A stretch of 64,000 bases of DNA from Rubrivivax sp. (GCA_027491255.1 JAIXWM010000046.1:62001-126000); one strand, 5' to 3'. Positions 1 through 9,534 are shown, numbered from the stretch's first letter. The notes: generated from the letters alone by a model not told the origin. A program made the numbers and translations.

Positions 1-673
1 AGGCCACGCCGCTGCAGACGACGCCGAGCGCGAGCGCGGCACCCGCGACTGTCGGCGTCGGCGTGGGCACCGGCTGTGCCGTCGCCAGCCACAGCGGCAG
101 CATCCACAGCGCCGCGGCCCACATGCTGCCGTGGGCGTTGGCCAGCGGCTCCACGCCCGGGGCTGCGCGCGCGTACGTGGTCGACAGCCCATAGCACAGC
201 GAGGCCGCCAGCGCCGCCGCCACCGCCCAGCCGCTGCCCGGGGCCAGCGCGAGCGACTCCACCCCCACCAGCACCGCCACGCCGGCCAGCCCGAGCACGA
301 GCCCGACCAGGACCCGCGCCGCGGGCCAGTGCCGTGCCCAGGCCGCACCGACGACCGCGCCCCAGATCGGCGCGGTGGCGTTCAGCACCGACAGCAAGGT
401 GGCCGGCAGCGCGCCCGCCGCATGCGCCCACAGCACGAAGGGCAGCGCCGAGTTCAGCAGCCCGAGTGTCAGGAAGTGCCGCCCGTGCATGCGCCAGTGC
501 AGCGGACGGCGCCAGACCAGTGCAACTGCGGACAGAAACAACGCCGCCAGCAAGGCGCGCAGCAGCACCAGCAATTCGGGCCCGAGCACCGGCACCGCCA
601 CGCGCATGAACAGGAAGGACGCACCCCAGATCGCGCCCAGGGCGAGCATGCGGATGAGGCTGGCGGGGGTCAT
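1..673 (-). CDS. EamA/DMT-family membrane transporter (3' end outside window)
   Basis: The frame opens at an ATG whose complement ends at 673 and stays open to the window edge, giving 224 codons without a stop. The protein begins MTPASLIRMLALGAIWGASF, the usual first helix of the EamA (RhaT-like) half of drug/metabolite transporters, and continues with about seven hydrophobic segments, including the 'LLSVLNATAPIWGAVVGAAW' stretch typical of the repeat boundary. Families of this kind have ten helices and about 290 residues, so roughly 70 residues are missing. Substrate cannot be told. It is divergent from the dehydrogenase at 1286, with a 612-bp gap between them. Confidence 0.8.
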   Translation of the reverse strand, partial: MTPASLIRMLALGAIWGASFLFMRVAVPVLGPELLVLLRALLAALFLSAVALVWRRPLHWRMHGRHFLTLGLLNSALPFVLWAHAAGALPATLLSVLNATAPIWGAVVGAAWARHWPAARVLVGLVLGLAGVAVLVGVESLALAPGSGWAVAAALAASLCYGLSTTYARAAPGVEPLANAHGSMWAAALWMLPLWLATAQPVPTPTPTVAGAALALGVVCSGVA

Positions 674-1285
674 CGAACGAGGTTCAGGTTGACGGGGGAG
701 GCGCCGGCAGTCGGGCAGGCCCCAGCCGACCGCTGCATCAGCTCGCAATGTGCCATCTCTTCAGGCCGCTTCAATCTGGATTCGGTACTTGGGCGCAGCC
801 GAGCGGGCTACCGTCGGCCGCGAGGGCAAGGCGAGAAACCCAGCCGTGGCGGTGCCATCGCGACGCTTCGCAACGCTGCCGTCATGGTCGAGGCCAGCTC
901 TTTTCGGCCGCGCAGCACTATCGCCCTGCTGGTGAAGCCGGCATCTCGCGGCGCGTCATGCACTCGCTCGCGTTCAGACCATTGCGCCTGCAGCCGCAGT
1001 GCGCCCTCGCGGTACGCAGGCCATCGTTGCACATCGGCTGCATGCACCGCAGGCCTGCAGGCGTGGCCTCGGCGACGCAGGCAGACGAATGCCCGCAGGA
1101 TCGAAACCGCAACAGGGCCGAGGTGGCAGGTCGACCCTGCCGCGACAGAGCGCGATGCCGGGTGCCAGGCAAGTCTGCGGCGCGTCGAATCGAACCCCTC
1201 GCAGGGACGGAAGGGCCGGAGCCCACGAAGTCCGCGAACCATGCCCTACGATCACTTCCCCTGCAGTCCCGCTCCCACCCGCCCC
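674..1285. other. Intergenic region without a recognisable gene
   Basis: About 610 bases lie between the divergent EamA transporter and the dehydrogenase. Open frames run through it on both strands but their products are arginine-, proline- and cysteine-rich with no family resemblance. The GC content is slightly lower than in flanking genes. I see no tRNA, no long inverted repeat and no transposase remnant. It presumably carries the promoters of both flanking genes. Confidence 0.5.
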
Positions 1286-2128
1286 ATGCCCTCCGCCCAG
1301 CCCGTCGCCCTCGTCACCGGTGCCAACACCGGCATCGGCCGCGTGACTGCACGCGAACTGGCCCGCGCCGGCTATCGGGTGTTCCTGGCCTGTCGCTCGC
1401 CGGCGCGCACACGGGCGGTGCTGGAGGAGATCGCCGCGGTGGCGCCTGGCGTGCCGGCCGAGTGGCTGGCGCTGGACCTCGCGGACCTGGACTCGGTGCG
1501 CGCCTGCGCGCAGGACTTCCTGGCGCGCGGCCTGCCGCTGCACCTGCTGGTCAACAACGCCGGGCTGGCGGGGGGTGGCGGGACGACAGCGCAGGGTTTC
1601 GAGCGGGCCTTCGGCACCAACCACCTCGGGCACTTCCTGCTGACAAAGCTGCTGCTGCCGCGGCTGTGCGACAGCGCGCCGGCGCGCATCGTCACGGTGG
1701 CCAGCCGTGCGCACGAGCGCGCCGGTGGCATCGACTGGGAAGCCCTGCGCGCGCCCAAGCGCGGCCTGATCGGGTGGCCCGAGTACTCGGTGTCCAAACT
1801 CGCCAACGTGCTGTTCAGCGCCGAACTCGGCCGGCGCCTGCAGGGCACGGGCGTGACGACCTATGCGCTGCACCCCGGCGTCGTCGCGAGCGACATCTGG
1901 CGCCGCGTGCCGCAGCCTCTGCGCTGGCTGATGACGCGACGCATGATCGGCCCCGAGGAAGGGGCGCGCACGACGCTGCACTGTGCGCTCGCGCCCGAAC
2001 GCGCGGCCGAGACAGGCCTGTACTACGCCCGCTGCGCCCCACGCCCGCCGAGCGCTCTGGCGCAGGACTCAGCGCTCGCGGCCGAGTTGTGGCTACGCAG
2101 CGAGGCCTGGGTGGCTGGCCCGCGCTGA
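1286..2128 (+). CDS. Short-chain dehydrogenase/reductase (retinol dehydrogenase-like)
   Basis: A 280-residue SDR oxidoreductase. Near the N-terminus 'ALVTGANTGIGRVTARELA' gives the TGxxxGIG dinucleotide-binding motif, followed by an Arg-rich end of beta-2 (ACRSPARTR) that favours NADP(H). 'LLVNNAG' is the NNAG motif, 'FGTNHLGHFLLT' matches the retinol-dehydrogenase/WW-oxidoreductase branch, 'VTVASRAH' carries the catalytic Ser, and YSVSK the catalytic Tyr/Lys. An ATG at 1241 is also in frame, but the start at 1286 gives the compact N-terminus normal for the family. Substrate unknown. It is a single gene with no obvious operon partner. Confidence 0.85.
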   Translation: MPSAQPVALVTGANTGIGRVTARELARAGYRVFLACRSPARTRAVLEEIAAVAPGVPAEWLALDLADLDSVRACAQDFLARGLPLHLLVNNAGLAGGGGTTAQGFERAFGTNHLGHFLLTKLLLPRLCDSAPARIVTVASRAHERAGGIDWEALRAPKRGLIGWPEYSVSKLANVLFSAELGRRLQGTGVTTYALHPGVVASDIWRRVPQPLRWLMTRRMIGPEEGARTTLHCALAPERAAETGLYYARCAPRPPSALAQDSALAAELWLRSEAWVAGPR

Positions 2129-2240
2129 CAGGGCCCGCTGTCGGCCGCCCAGGCCCGGCGAAGCCCCGGTGGGGTCCAGGACATCCGGGGCCCGAACGTC
2201 GTTTCCCTGTCCCCCGTCCCTGGACGTTCGCGCCCCCGGC

Positions 2241-3125
2241 TCAGCGTCGCCAAGCCGCTAGCAGCGCGGCGGCCAGGATCAGCGCTCCGCCGGCCCCCAT
2301 CTGGGACGTCAGCACGCCCGCGCCCAAGGCGACGGCCGAGCCGGCGGCGAAGACGACCTCGCTGACCATGACCACCGAGGTCGCGTTCGCGGGCAAGCGC
2401 GCCGCGCCGTATTGCAGCGCCAGGTTGCCGGCAAGAAAGACCACCGCCAAAGCGACGACACCGGCCACCCAGCCCGGCGCCGCAGTCGGCGGCGGCGCCA
2501 CCAGCCCTGCCGCGCCAAGCGCCAGCGCCGCGACCGCCGGCACGAGCAGGCCGCCCAGGAACATCGCCAGCGCGCGGGACTCGTCGCTGCGCGCGGCCTC
2601 GCGCCGCAGCAGCACGTTGTTCAGCGCGAAGCCGAAACCGCCCAGCACCGCCAGTGCGTCCGCGGCCGATCGCGGCAAGGGCCAGCCCGACCCATCGGCG
2701 GGCCAGAGCACGATCATCGCGCCGCCCAGCGCCAGCACGACGCGCAGCGCGGCCAGCAGCGTCAGGCGCTCACCCAGCACCACGCGCGCGAGCAGCACCG
2801 CCCACAGCGGCATCAGGTAGAACAGCAGCACCGCACGCACCACGTCGCCCACGGTCGCGGCCGTGTTGTAGGCCGCGTTGGTCACACCCGCGGCCAGCAG
2901 CAGCCACCACAGCACCGGCGCGCGCAGCAACTGGCCCCAGGCGCGCGGACGCCAGGCGCTGATCAGCACGACGACGACGCCGTACACCGCCACCGTCGCC
3001 CACAGGGGGTGCAGACCTTGGGCCGCAAACCAGCGAAAAGGCCACCACAGCAGGCCCCAGGTGAAAGCGTTGACGGTGAGGGCGAGCACCGCCAGAACGG
3101 CGGTCCGGTCAGGTGCGGGGGTCAC
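2241..3125 (-). CDS. EamA/DMT-family transporter
   Basis: A 294-residue inner membrane protein with about ten hydrophobic helices and the duplicated EamA architecture: 'NAFTWGLLWWPFRWFA' in the first half and 'NATSVVMVSEVVFAAGSAVAL' in the second. Both halves end in a short charged loop as expected. Its ATG lies 6 bp from the stop codon of lplT on the same strand, so the two are probably one transcript. The substrate (an amino acid or metabolite) cannot be inferred. Confidence 0.85.
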   Translation of the reverse strand: MTPAPDRTAVLAVLALTVNAFTWGLLWWPFRWFAAQGLHPLWATVAVYGVVVVLISAWRPRAWGQLLRAPVLWWLLLAAGVTNAAYNTAATVGDVVRAVLLFYLMPLWAVLLARVVLGERLTLLAALRVVLALGGAMIVLWPADGSGWPLPRSAADALAVLGGFGFALNNVLLRREAARSDESRALAMFLGGLLVPAVAALALGAAGLVAPPPTAAPGWVAGVVALAVVFLAGNLALQYGAARLPANATSVVMVSEVVFAAGSAVALGAGVLTSQMGAGGALILAAALLAAWRR

Positions 3126-3131
3126 CCTGGC

Positions 3132-4409
3132 TCAATGCGGATCGGAGCGTGCGATCGCGATCAGGCGCTCGACCTCGTCGCGGTGGCGGACGCAGTTGTC
3201 GCGGTGCCAACGGCCGATGAGCCACATGGTGCCTGCGACGACGATGCCGAAGATCGTGATGGCGCCGAAGGCCGACATGCCGAATTTCGTCAGCGCGGTG
3301 TAGAAGGCGCCGAGCCCGAGGATGCAGGCCTGCTCGTTGAAGTTCTGCACCGCGATCGAGCGCCCGGCACCCATCAGGTTGTGGCCGCGGTGCTGCAGCA
3401 GCGCGTTCATCGGCACGACGAGGAATCCGCCCAGCGCCCCGAGCGCGAGCAGGAACGGCGCCGCCACCCAGACGTTGGAGATGAAGTTCATCAGGATGAC
3501 GAGCAAGCCCATCGCGATACCCATCGGGATCACGGCGGTGGCGCGGTCCAGCCGCATCGTCACCGAGGCCGCCACCGCGCCGACCGCGGTGCCGATGGCC
3601 ACCACCCCCACGAGCGACGAGGCCTGCGTCGTCGAGTAGCCAAGCGCCGCCGCGGCCCAGGCCAGCACGATGTAGCGCAGGTTGCCCGACACGCCCCAGA
3701 ACAGCGTCGTTGTCGCCAGGGAGATCTGGCCGAGCTTGTCGCGCCACAGGCGCGAATTGCAGTGGCGGAAGTCGCGCACCAGGTACAGCACGTCACGGCC
3801 CATGGGCTGCAAGGCCGCGCCGGTGCGCGGGATGTACAGGTTGAAGACCGCCGCCACCACGTACAGCGTGACGATGGAGGCGATCGCCGCCTCGGGTGCG
3901 GTGTCGACGCCGGTGTCGATGACCGGGAAGTCCAGGGCCAGCAGCGTGGGCGCGATGTGCGCACCCACGAGTTGCCCGCCCAGCAGCACACCCAGGATGA
4001 TCGAACCGATGGTCAGACCCTCGATCCAGCCGTTGGCCTTGACGAGTTGCGAAGGCGGCAGCAGTTCGGTCAGGATGCCGTACTTGGCGGGCGAGTAGGC
4101 CGCCGCGCCAAGCCCGACGATGGCGTAGGCCATCAGCGGGTGGGTGCCGAACAGCATCATCAGGCAGCCCACGACCTTGATGGCGTTCGAGACGAACATC
4201 ACCCGGCCCTTGGGGATGGAGTCGGCAAAGGCGCCGACGAAGGGCGCAAGCACGACATAGAAGAACGCGAACATCGGCACCAGGGCCGCGCGTTGCCACT
4301 CGGGCGCCCCGCCCGAGCGCAACAGCTCGACGGCAGCCACGAACAGCGCGTTGTCTGCCAGCGAGCTGAAGAACTGCGCCGACATGATGGTCGAGAAGCC
4401 TTTTTTCAT
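3132..4409 (-). CDS. lplT: Lysophospholipid transporter LplT
   Basis: A 425-residue major facilitator protein. The N-terminus [20 protein letters not shown] and the following '[21 protein letters not shown]' and '[15 protein letters not shown]' segments are characteristic of LplT, which flips 2-acyl-lysophospholipids across the inner membrane for re-acylation. About twelve transmembrane helices are visible. Longer in-frame starts upstream give an Arg-rich leader with no family match; the ATG at 4409 gives the standard N-terminus. It is divergent from alr, an arrangement I know from other Burkholderiales, where radA often follows alr; here radA is 52 kb away. Confidence 0.92.
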   Translation of the reverse strand: MKKGFSTIMSAQFFSSLADNALFVAAVELLRSGGAPEWQRAALVPMFAFFYVVLAPFVGAFADSIPKGRVMFVSNAIKVVGCLMMLFGTHPLMAYAIVGLGAAAYSPAKYGILTELLPPSQLVKANGWIEGLTIGSIILGVLLGGQLVGAHIAPTLLALDFPVIDTGVDTAPEAAIASIVTLYVVAAVFNLYIPRTGAALQPMGRDVLYLVRDFRHCNSRLWRDKLGQISLATTTLFWGVSGNLRYIVLAWAAAALGYSTTQASSLVGVVAIGTAVGAVAASVTMRLDRATAVIPMGIAMGLLVILMNFISNVWVAAPFLLALGALGGFLVVPMNALLQHRGHNLMGAGRSIAVQNFNEQACILGLGAFYTALTKFGMSAFGAITIFGIVVAGTMWLIGRWHRDNCVRHRDEVERLIAIARSDPH

Positions 4410-4528
4410 CGTGTCTCGCGCAGTCACGCGTGGCCTGCGGCGGCCGCGCTGCCCTTGTCTCCTGTGGCGGGCCGCCGGGTTATAGCATGGCGCCCCCGGG
4501 GTACAAGCCCCGCCCCGGCTTTCACACC

Positions 4529-5614
4529 ATGCCCCGTCCGATCGAAGCCCTCGTCCACACCGGCGCGCTCGCCGCAAACCTGGCGCGCGCGCGCGCCGCT
4601 GCGCCCGACGCCCGCGCCTTCGCCGTCGTCAAGGCCGACGCCTACGGCCACGGCATCGAGCGCGCCTTTGAAGGCCTGCGCGGCGCCAACGGCTTCGCGC
4701 TGCTGGACCTGGCCGAGGCCGAGCGCGTGCGCGCGCTCGGCTGGCGCGGCCCGGTGCTGCTGCTCGAGGGCGTGTTCGAGCCGCGCGACCTGGAGCTTTG
4801 CTCGCGCCTGGGCCTGTGGCACGTGGTGCACCGCGCCGAGCAGATCGACTGGCTCGCCGCGCACAAGACGCAGGCGCCGCACCGCGTCTTCCTGAAGATG
4901 AACAGCGGCATGAACCGCCTGGGGTTCAAGCCCGGCGCCTTCCGCGCCGCCTGGGCGCGCCTGTCGGCGCTGCCGCAGGTCGACGAGATCACGCTGATGA
5001 CGCACTTCTCGGACGCCGACGGCCCGCGCGGCATCGCGCACCAGGTCGCCGCCTTCGAGAGCGCGACGCTGGACCTGCCGGGCGAGCGCAGCCTGTCGAA
5101 CTCGGCCGCCACGCTGCGCCACGGCCTGCGCAGCGACTGGGTGCGCGCCGGCATCCTGCTCTACGGCAGCGCGCCCGACCACCCCGAGCACGACAGCGCC
5201 GCGTGGGGCCTGGCGCCGACGATGACGCTGCGCACGCGCCTGATCGCCACGCAGGACCTCGAGCCCGGCGACACGGTGGGCTACGCCAGCACCTACCGCG
5301 CCGAGCGGCGCCTGCGCATCGGCATCGCCGCCTGCGGCTACGCCGACGGCTACCCGCGCCATGCGGGCAGCGGCACGCCGGTGCTGGTGGACGGCACGCG
5401 CTGCGCGACCGTCGGCCGGGTGTCGATGGACATGCTCGCCATCGACCTGAGCGCCGCCCCGACGGCCGGGCCCGGGGCCGAGGTCACGCTCTGGGGCGAG
5501 GGCCCGGGCGGCAGCCGCCTGCCCGTCGACGAGGTCGCCCAGGCTGCCGGCACCATCGGCTACGAGCTGATGTGCGCGCTGGCACGGCGGGTGCCGGTGC
5601 GGGTGGTGGATTGA
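4529..5614 (+). CDS. alr: Alanine racemase
   Basis: Pyridoxal-phosphate enzyme of 361 residues that interconverts L- and D-alanine for peptidoglycan. '[13 protein letters not shown]' places the PLP lysine at residue 35; 'VGYASTYR' carries the catalytic tyrosine (about residue 252) from the opposite face; '[13 protein letters not shown]' and 'VGRVSMDML' are the C-terminal domain signatures. An upstream in-frame ATG at 4487 exists, but [18 protein letters not shown] is the conventional N-terminus. It is read divergently from lplT. Confidence 0.95.
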   Translation: MPRPIEALVHTGALAANLARARAAAPDARAFAVVKADAYGHGIERAFEGLRGANGFALLDLAEAERVRALGWRGPVLLLEGVFEPRDLELCSRLGLWHVVHRAEQIDWLAAHKTQAPHRVFLKMNSGMNRLGFKPGAFRAAWARLSALPQVDEITLMTHFSDADGPRGIAHQVAAFESATLDLPGERSLSNSAATLRHGLRSDWVRAGILLYGSAPDHPEHDSAAWGLAPTMTLRTRLIATQDLEPGDTVGYASTYRAERRLRIGIAACGYADGYPRHAGSGTPVLVDGTRCATVGRVSMDMLAIDLSAAPTAGPGAEVTLWGEGPGGSRLPVDEVAQAAGTIGYELMCALARRVPVRVVD

Positions 5615-5679
5615 TCGCCGCCACCTGAGCGCCTGGTGCCGCCGCGTCACGGGCCGACCTTCCCGGCTAAGCTCACGCC

Positions 5680-6093
5680 ATGGAGTCCCGCCGTCACCAC
5701 CCCACCGTCGACGTCGCCGAGGTCGAGTTCGCCGCCGTCCGCGCGCAAGGCGCGGGCGGGCAGAACGTCAACAAGGTCTCGAACGCGGCGCACCTGCGCT
5801 TCGACGTGCGCGCCTCGTCACTGCCCGAGGACGTCAAGGCACGGCTGCTGTCCAGCGCCGACACCCGCCTGACGGCCGAGGGCGTGATCGTCATCAAGGC
5901 CCAGGAGCACCGCAGCCTGACGCAGAACCGCGCCGCGGCGCTGGCGCGCCTGCAGTCGATGGTGGATGCCGTCGCGCTGCCACCCACGCCGCGCAAGGCC
6001 ACCCGGCCCACCCGCGCCTCGGTGCAACGCAGGCTTGCGTCCAAGGCGATGCGGTCGCAGCTGAAAGCCGGGCGCGGGCGCGCGGCGGAGTGA
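5680..6093 (+). CDS. arfB: Alternative ribosome-rescue factor ArfB (peptidyl-tRNA hydrolase)
   Basis: A 137-residue class I release-factor-like protein lacking codon-recognition domains. 'RAQGAGGQNVNKVSNA' contains the GGQ catalytic tripeptide at residues 26-28, and 'ITIKAQEHRSLTQNR'-type sequence follows around residue 70. The C-terminal tail is rich in Arg and Lys (RRLASKAMRSQLKAGRGR), as in ArfB, where it enters the empty mRNA channel of a stalled ribosome. Length matches the family (about 140). It lies 65 bp after alr on the same strand and may be cotranscribed. Confidence 0.93.
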   Translation: MESRRHHPTVDVAEVEFAAVRAQGAGGQNVNKVSNAAHLRFDVRASSLPEDVKARLLSSADTRLTAEGVIVIKAQEHRSLTQNRAAALARLQSMVDAVALPPTPRKATRPTRASVQRRLASKAMRSQLKAGRGRAAE

Positions 6094-6129
6094 ACCGGCG
6101 CCGCGCCGGCAGCACCGGGCCTTCGCCTG

Positions 6130-7320
6130 TCAACCCGCCTTCAACCAGCGCTCGGCCAGCCGCACCCAGTAGCTCGCCCCGGTGGACAGGCAGGCGTCGT
6201 TGAAGTCGTAGCCCGGGTGGTGGACCATGCAACCGCCTTCCGAGCCCTCGCCATTGCCGATGAAGACGTAGCAACCCGGCACCTTCTCGAGGAAGAAGGC
6301 GAAGTCCTCGCTGCCGGTCACCGGTTCCTGGCCGGTCAGCAGCGCGCCGTCGCCGAAAGCCTCGCGCACCACCTGCTCGCAGAAGGCGGTCTCCTTCGGG
6401 TGGTTGTAGAGCACCGGGTAGCGGCGCTGGTACTGCACCTCCGCCTGGGCGCCGAAGACGGCGGCCTGGGCCTGCGCAATCTCGGTGATGCGGCGCTCCA
6501 GCAGGTCGCGGATCGCCGGGCGGAAGGCACGCACCGTCAGGCGCAGCTCGACCTCGCCCGGGATGACATTGGGCGCGTCCCCGGCGCGGAAGGCGCCCAC
6601 GGTGACGATGCCGGTGTCCAGCGGCGGCACGTTGCGCGAGACGATGGTCTGCAGCGCCATCACGATGGCGCTGGCCGCCACGATGGAGTCGGTGGCATGG
6701 TGCGGCATCGCGCCGTGGCCGCCCTTGCCGCGCACCTTGACGATGCAGGTGTCGGAGCTGGCCATGGCCGCGCCGGCCACGGCGACGAACTGGCCCGCCG
6801 GCTTGCCCGGCATGTTGTGCATGCCGAACATGGCCTCGCACGGGAAGAGCTCGAGGAAGCCGTCCTCGAGCATGCGCCGCGCACCACCCAGGCCCTCCTC
6901 GGCGGGCTGGAAGACGACGTGCAGGATGCCGTCGAAGCGACGCGTGGCGGCAAGGTGGCGCGCCGCGGCCAGCAGCATCGCGGTGTGACCGTCGTGGCCG
7001 CAGGCGTGCATCTTGCCGAACACCTTGCTGGCCCAGGGCTTGCCGCTGGCCTCCTGGATGGGCAGCGCGTCCATGTCGGCGCGCAGGCCGATGCGGCGCG
7101 TGCTGCGGCCGGCACGCAGCGTGCCGACGACGCCGGTCACACCGAGCCCACGGTGCACCTCGTAACCCCAGCGCTCCAGGCGCTCGGCCACCAGGTCGGC
7201 GGTGGCGTTCTCTTCGTAGGCGAGCTCGGGGTTCTGGTGGATGCGGCGCCGGATCTCCACCATCTCGGCTTCGTGGGCGCGGATCTCGTCGAGTGCAGGC
7301 GGCAGCAGGGGTGCGTTCAT
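6130..7320 (-). CDS. M20-family amidohydrolase (hippurate hydrolase/N-acyl-L-amino acid amidohydrolase type)
   Basis: A 396-residue cytosolic metallopeptidase of the M20D group. 'HACGHDGH' (residues 105-112), 'RADMDALPIQE' (about 80-90) and 'QPAEEGLGG' (about 139-146) supply the dinuclear metal ligands and the catalytic glutamate; 'MVHHPGYDFND' near the C-terminus is also conserved. These enzymes remove acyl groups from amino acids (hippurate, indole-acetyl-amino acids, N-acetyl-diaminopimelate), but the substrate is not determinable here. It is convergent with arfB and has no operon partner. Confidence 0.9.
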   Translation of the reverse strand: MNAPLLPPALDEIRAHEAEMVEIRRRIHQNPELAYEENATADLVAERLERWGYEVHRGLGVTGVVGTLRAGRSTRRIGLRADMDALPIQEASGKPWASKVFGKMHACGHDGHTAMLLAAARHLAATRRFDGILHVVFQPAEEGLGGARRMLEDGFLELFPCEAMFGMHNMPGKPAGQFVAVAGAAMASSDTCIVKVRGKGGHGAMPHHATDSIVAASAIVMALQTIVSRNVPPLDTGIVTVGAFRAGDAPNVIPGEVELRLTVRAFRPAIRDLLERRITEIAQAQAAVFGAQAEVQYQRRYPVLYNHPKETAFCEQVVREAFGDGALLTGQEPVTGSEDFAFFLEKVPGCYVFIGNGEGSEGGCMVHHPGYDFNDACLSTGASYWVRLAERWLKAG

Positions 7321-7545
7321 GAGTGCGGGGCCTCAGTGTCGAGGCGCGGATTCTGCCCCGGGGCCTCGGCCGGGAACACCGGTGCGAACCCGGCGGCCTG
7401 TGCCGGAGCAGCCGCCCCACGGGACGGTAGGCCGATCGCGCTGGCCAGCCCTGAGGGCACCCACCCGACGCACCGGCAAACCGGGGCGCCGGAGCCGGCC
7501 GCCTCTGGCGCGCCCATGCCGTGGCGCTGCCGGGCGGCGGACGCC

Positions 7546-8217
7546 TTACTTCTTCGCTGCGGCGTCCCGAGCGGTGCCGGCGTCGCCCGCAGCCCGCTGC
7601 AGTTCCCGGAGTTCGGCATCGCTGATGATCTCGAACACCCGGACCACCTTGCTCACGCCGGAGACGCCGCGCGCGGCTTCCACGGCGCGCGTGGCCTCGC
7701 GCTCGGTGACTCGACCCATCAGGTGGACGACACCGCGCTCGGTGACGACCTTCACGGTCTGCGGGTTCAACTCGAGCGCGTCGATGAAGGAGGCCTTGAC
7801 GCGGGCGGTCAGGATGGCGTCGTTGGAGCGCGCCGTCAGCGAGGTCTTGCCCATGACCGACAGTTCGTTGACGACCGCACGCACGCCGTCGATGCGGCTG
7901 ACCGCCTGCTCCACGGTCGCCCGGTCGGCGGCTTCAGGGGTTTCGCCGGTCAGCAGCACGAGCCGGTTGTAGCTCGTGACGTTGACGTGCGCCCGGTCGG
8001 CCGTCAACTCGCGGATGCGCGCGTCGGCCTTGAGCTCGATGCTCTGGTCTTCGACCTGCGCGCCCGGGCTGCGACGGTCGGCGGCCACGGCCGCCGTCCC
8101 CACGATCGCGCCACCGATGAGCGCCGGAGCGCAGGCGGTCAGCGCCGCGGCACCGGCCAGGGCCAGCAAAGCGGCCCGCCAAGGGGCCAGGTTCTTGCGG
8201 AGCGGGGTCTTGTTCAT
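7546..8217 (-). CDS. dolP: Outer-membrane BON-domain lipoprotein DolP (YraP)
   Basis: A 223-residue predicted lipoprotein. The signal sequence ends at a lipobox LTAC with the lipidated cysteine at residue 29. Two BON domains follow: one around residues 60-125 ('VTSYNRLVLLTGETPEAADR') and one around 135-205 ('VVTERGVVHLMGRVTEREA'). DolP supports outer-membrane integrity at the division site. The start at 8217 is chosen because it yields the signal peptide and overlaps the upstream diaA stop by 4 bp (8214-8217). diaA-dolP next to yraN and rsmI is the same set as in Escherichia coli (yraL-lpoA-yraN-diaA-yraP). Confidence 0.9.
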   Translation of the reverse strand: MNKTPLRKNLAPWRAALLALAGAAALTACAPALIGGAIVGTAAVAADRRSPGAQVEDQSIELKADARIRELTADRAHVNVTSYNRLVLLTGETPEAADRATVEQAVSRIDGVRAVVNELSVMGKTSLTARSNDAILTARVKASFIDALELNPQTVKVVTERGVVHLMGRVTEREATRAVEAARGVSGVSKVVRVFEIISDAELRELQRAAGDAGTARDAAAKK

Positions 8218-8774
8218 GCGGTTTCCAGTTCGCCCATCAATTGAAGATCGACAGCATCGCACAGGCAGTGCAGCATCAGCAGGTGGGTCTCGGTGACACG
8301 GGCCGCACGCGGATGAGGCACGGCCACGAGGACATCGGTCTCCGCCAGCAGCGGCCGCCAGGCGGATGTGTCGGCACCGGTCAGGACGGCCACCGTCATC
8401 TCCTGGGCCTGCGCGTGGCACGCCGCCTCGAGCAACGCAGCGGCCGCACCCCCGGGATCGACCAGCAGCAGCAGGTCGCCGGGTTGGCCCAGCGCCTGCA
8501 CCTGCGGCGCGAGGCCCTGGAGCGCGTCGTGGCGCAAGGCCAGGGCGGCCAGCGGCGGACGTTCGCGCTCGAACCGGCCGGCCAGGTTGGCCGCCAGGAG
8601 GCGCGCCAGCATGCTGCCGGCGTCGCTGCCGGCCACCAGCACCTTGCCGCCCCCGGTGACGCAGCCAAAGACGGCCTCGGCCAGCACAGCGATGGGGCGG
8701 CCCAACGACCCCGCGGCCTGACCCAGCAGGTCAGCGCACTCGAAGAATTGCTGCTGGATACGCTGCTCGAGCAT
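8214..8774 (-). CDS. diaA: SIS-domain protein DiaA / phosphoheptose isomerase-like
   Basis: A 186-residue single SIS (sugar isomerase) domain. The N-terminus 'RIQQQFFECADLLGQA' matches DiaA/GmhA, and 'GGGKVLVAGSDAGSMLA' is the phosphosugar-binding loop, though the canonical GNGGSA is here replaced by GSDAGS. The protein ends 'ETHLLMLHCLCDAVDLQL', as in DiaA. DiaA promotes DnaA assembly at oriC; GmhA makes heptose phosphate. The location next to dolP and yraN favours DiaA, while the altered loop argues against sugar isomerase activity. Confidence 0.88.
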   Translation of the reverse strand: MLEQRIQQQFFECADLLGQAAGSLGRPIAVLAEAVFGCVTGGGKVLVAGSDAGSMLARLLAANLAGRFERERPPLAALALRHDALQGLAPQVQALGQPGDLLLLVDPGGAAAALLEAACHAQAQEMTVAVLTGADTSAWRPLLAETDVLVAVPHPRAARVTETHLLMLHCLCDAVDLQLMGELETA

Positions 8775-9141
8775 GGTCGGAGATCATAAGACAAGGGTTG
8801 TCGCACCGGTCTGCGCGGGCGACGGTGTGCATGCTCACAAGAAGCCAGTGCAGGGCTCGCCCACACCCCCCTTTCACACTGCGCTTGTCGAAGTGCCCGC
8901 AAGGGCTTCGACAGGCTCAGCCCGAACGGTTTCAGACGCAGGAGAAACGGTTTTTCGCTCAGCCCGAGCGGCTTTTCGCTCAGCCAGAGCGGCTTGTCTT
9001 CGAACACCGCGCATCGGCGGGGGCATGGGAAGCGCACACGCAGCACAGGCGCCAAGGCCTTGAGTGTGTTGGACGCCAGGCCACCCCGCTTCTTCTTGCG
9101 CCCCCCCGGCACGCACCAGGCGTGCCTGGCCCTGGGGGGGC
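8775..9141. other. Intergenic region between diaA and yraN, largely repeat sequence
   Basis: This 367-bp gap separates two genes that are neighbours in the conserved cluster. Its middle is an extragenic palindromic element (see 8886-8995). Nothing else here looks like a gene; translations give low-complexity peptides of the kind repeatedly mis-annotated from this repeat family (FGLSLSKP, SLSEKP). Confidence 0.6.
8886..8995. repeat. Extragenic palindromic repeat plus three 18-bp direct repeats
   Basis: A perfect 8-bp inverted repeat (TGTCGAAG at 8886-8893, CTTCGACA at 8906-8913, 12-nt loop) leads directly into GCTCAGCCCGAACGGTTT (8915-8932). The same unit recurs as GCTCAGCCCGAGCGGCTT (8957-8974) and GCTCAGCCAGAGCGGCTT (8978-8995); copies two and three sit 21 bp apart. 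The 'CTTCGACAGGCTCAGCCCGAACGG' type of element is a widely dispersed intergenic repeat in proteobacterial genomes. It contains no coding signal. Confidence 0.75.
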
Positions 9142-9534
9142 TCATGACGCGTCGAAGGCGCCGCGCAGCCACTCGATCTGGTCGCCGTCGATCGCGACGA
9201 CGTCGAAGCGGCAGGCAGGCAACGCCTGCAGGCGCATCAGCCAGTGCTGTGCCGCGTACACGATGCGCCGCTGCTTGGCGCGGCTGATGCTCGCGGCGGC
9301 GCCACCCCAGGCGGCGGGCGCCGAGCGCGCGCGGACCTCGACGAAGACGAGGGTCCCGTCGGGCTCGAGAAGGATCAGGTCCACCTCACCGGCCCGCGCG
9401 CCAGGCCCGCGAGCGACCCGATAATTGCGCTCAACCAGGCTCAGACCGGCGGCCTGGAGGTGCCGCAGCGCCAGGGCCTCGGCGCGGTTGCCGGCCTCGC
9501 CGGGTGTCCCACCCGGCCCCCAACCCTTGACCAT
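9142..9534 (-). CDS. yraN: YraN-family endonuclease-like protein
   Basis: A 130-residue protein of the UPF0102 (YraN) family, a restriction-endonuclease-like fold of unknown cellular role. '[25 protein letters not shown]' is the family N-terminus, and '[20 protein letters not shown]' supplies the E-x-D and E-V-[KR] residues of a PD-(D/E)XK nuclease core. The ATG at 9534 overlaps the presumed rsmI start on the opposite strand. The gene is followed by the repeat region and then diaA and dolP. Confidence 0.93.
   Translation of the reverse strand: MVKGWGPGGTPGEAGNRAEALALRHLQAAGLSLVERNYRVARGPGARAGEVDLILLEPDGTLVFVEVRARSAPAAWGGAAASISRAKQRRIVYAAQHWLMRLQALPACRFDVVAIDGDQIEWLRGAFDAS

Noticed and set aside
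748-1242. A possible gene in the 674-1285 gap (Cys/Arg-rich frames on both strands)
   Set aside because: No motif, no ribosome site and no plausible codon bias.
131-2128. Very long open frames (600-1600 codons) on either strand, for example around 131-2128, 748-2820 and 40422-45320
   Set aside because: In 70 % GC DNA stop codons are rare out of frame. Their translations are Arg/Ala/His/Pro-rich with no family resemblance, except where they simply contain a real gene in frame.
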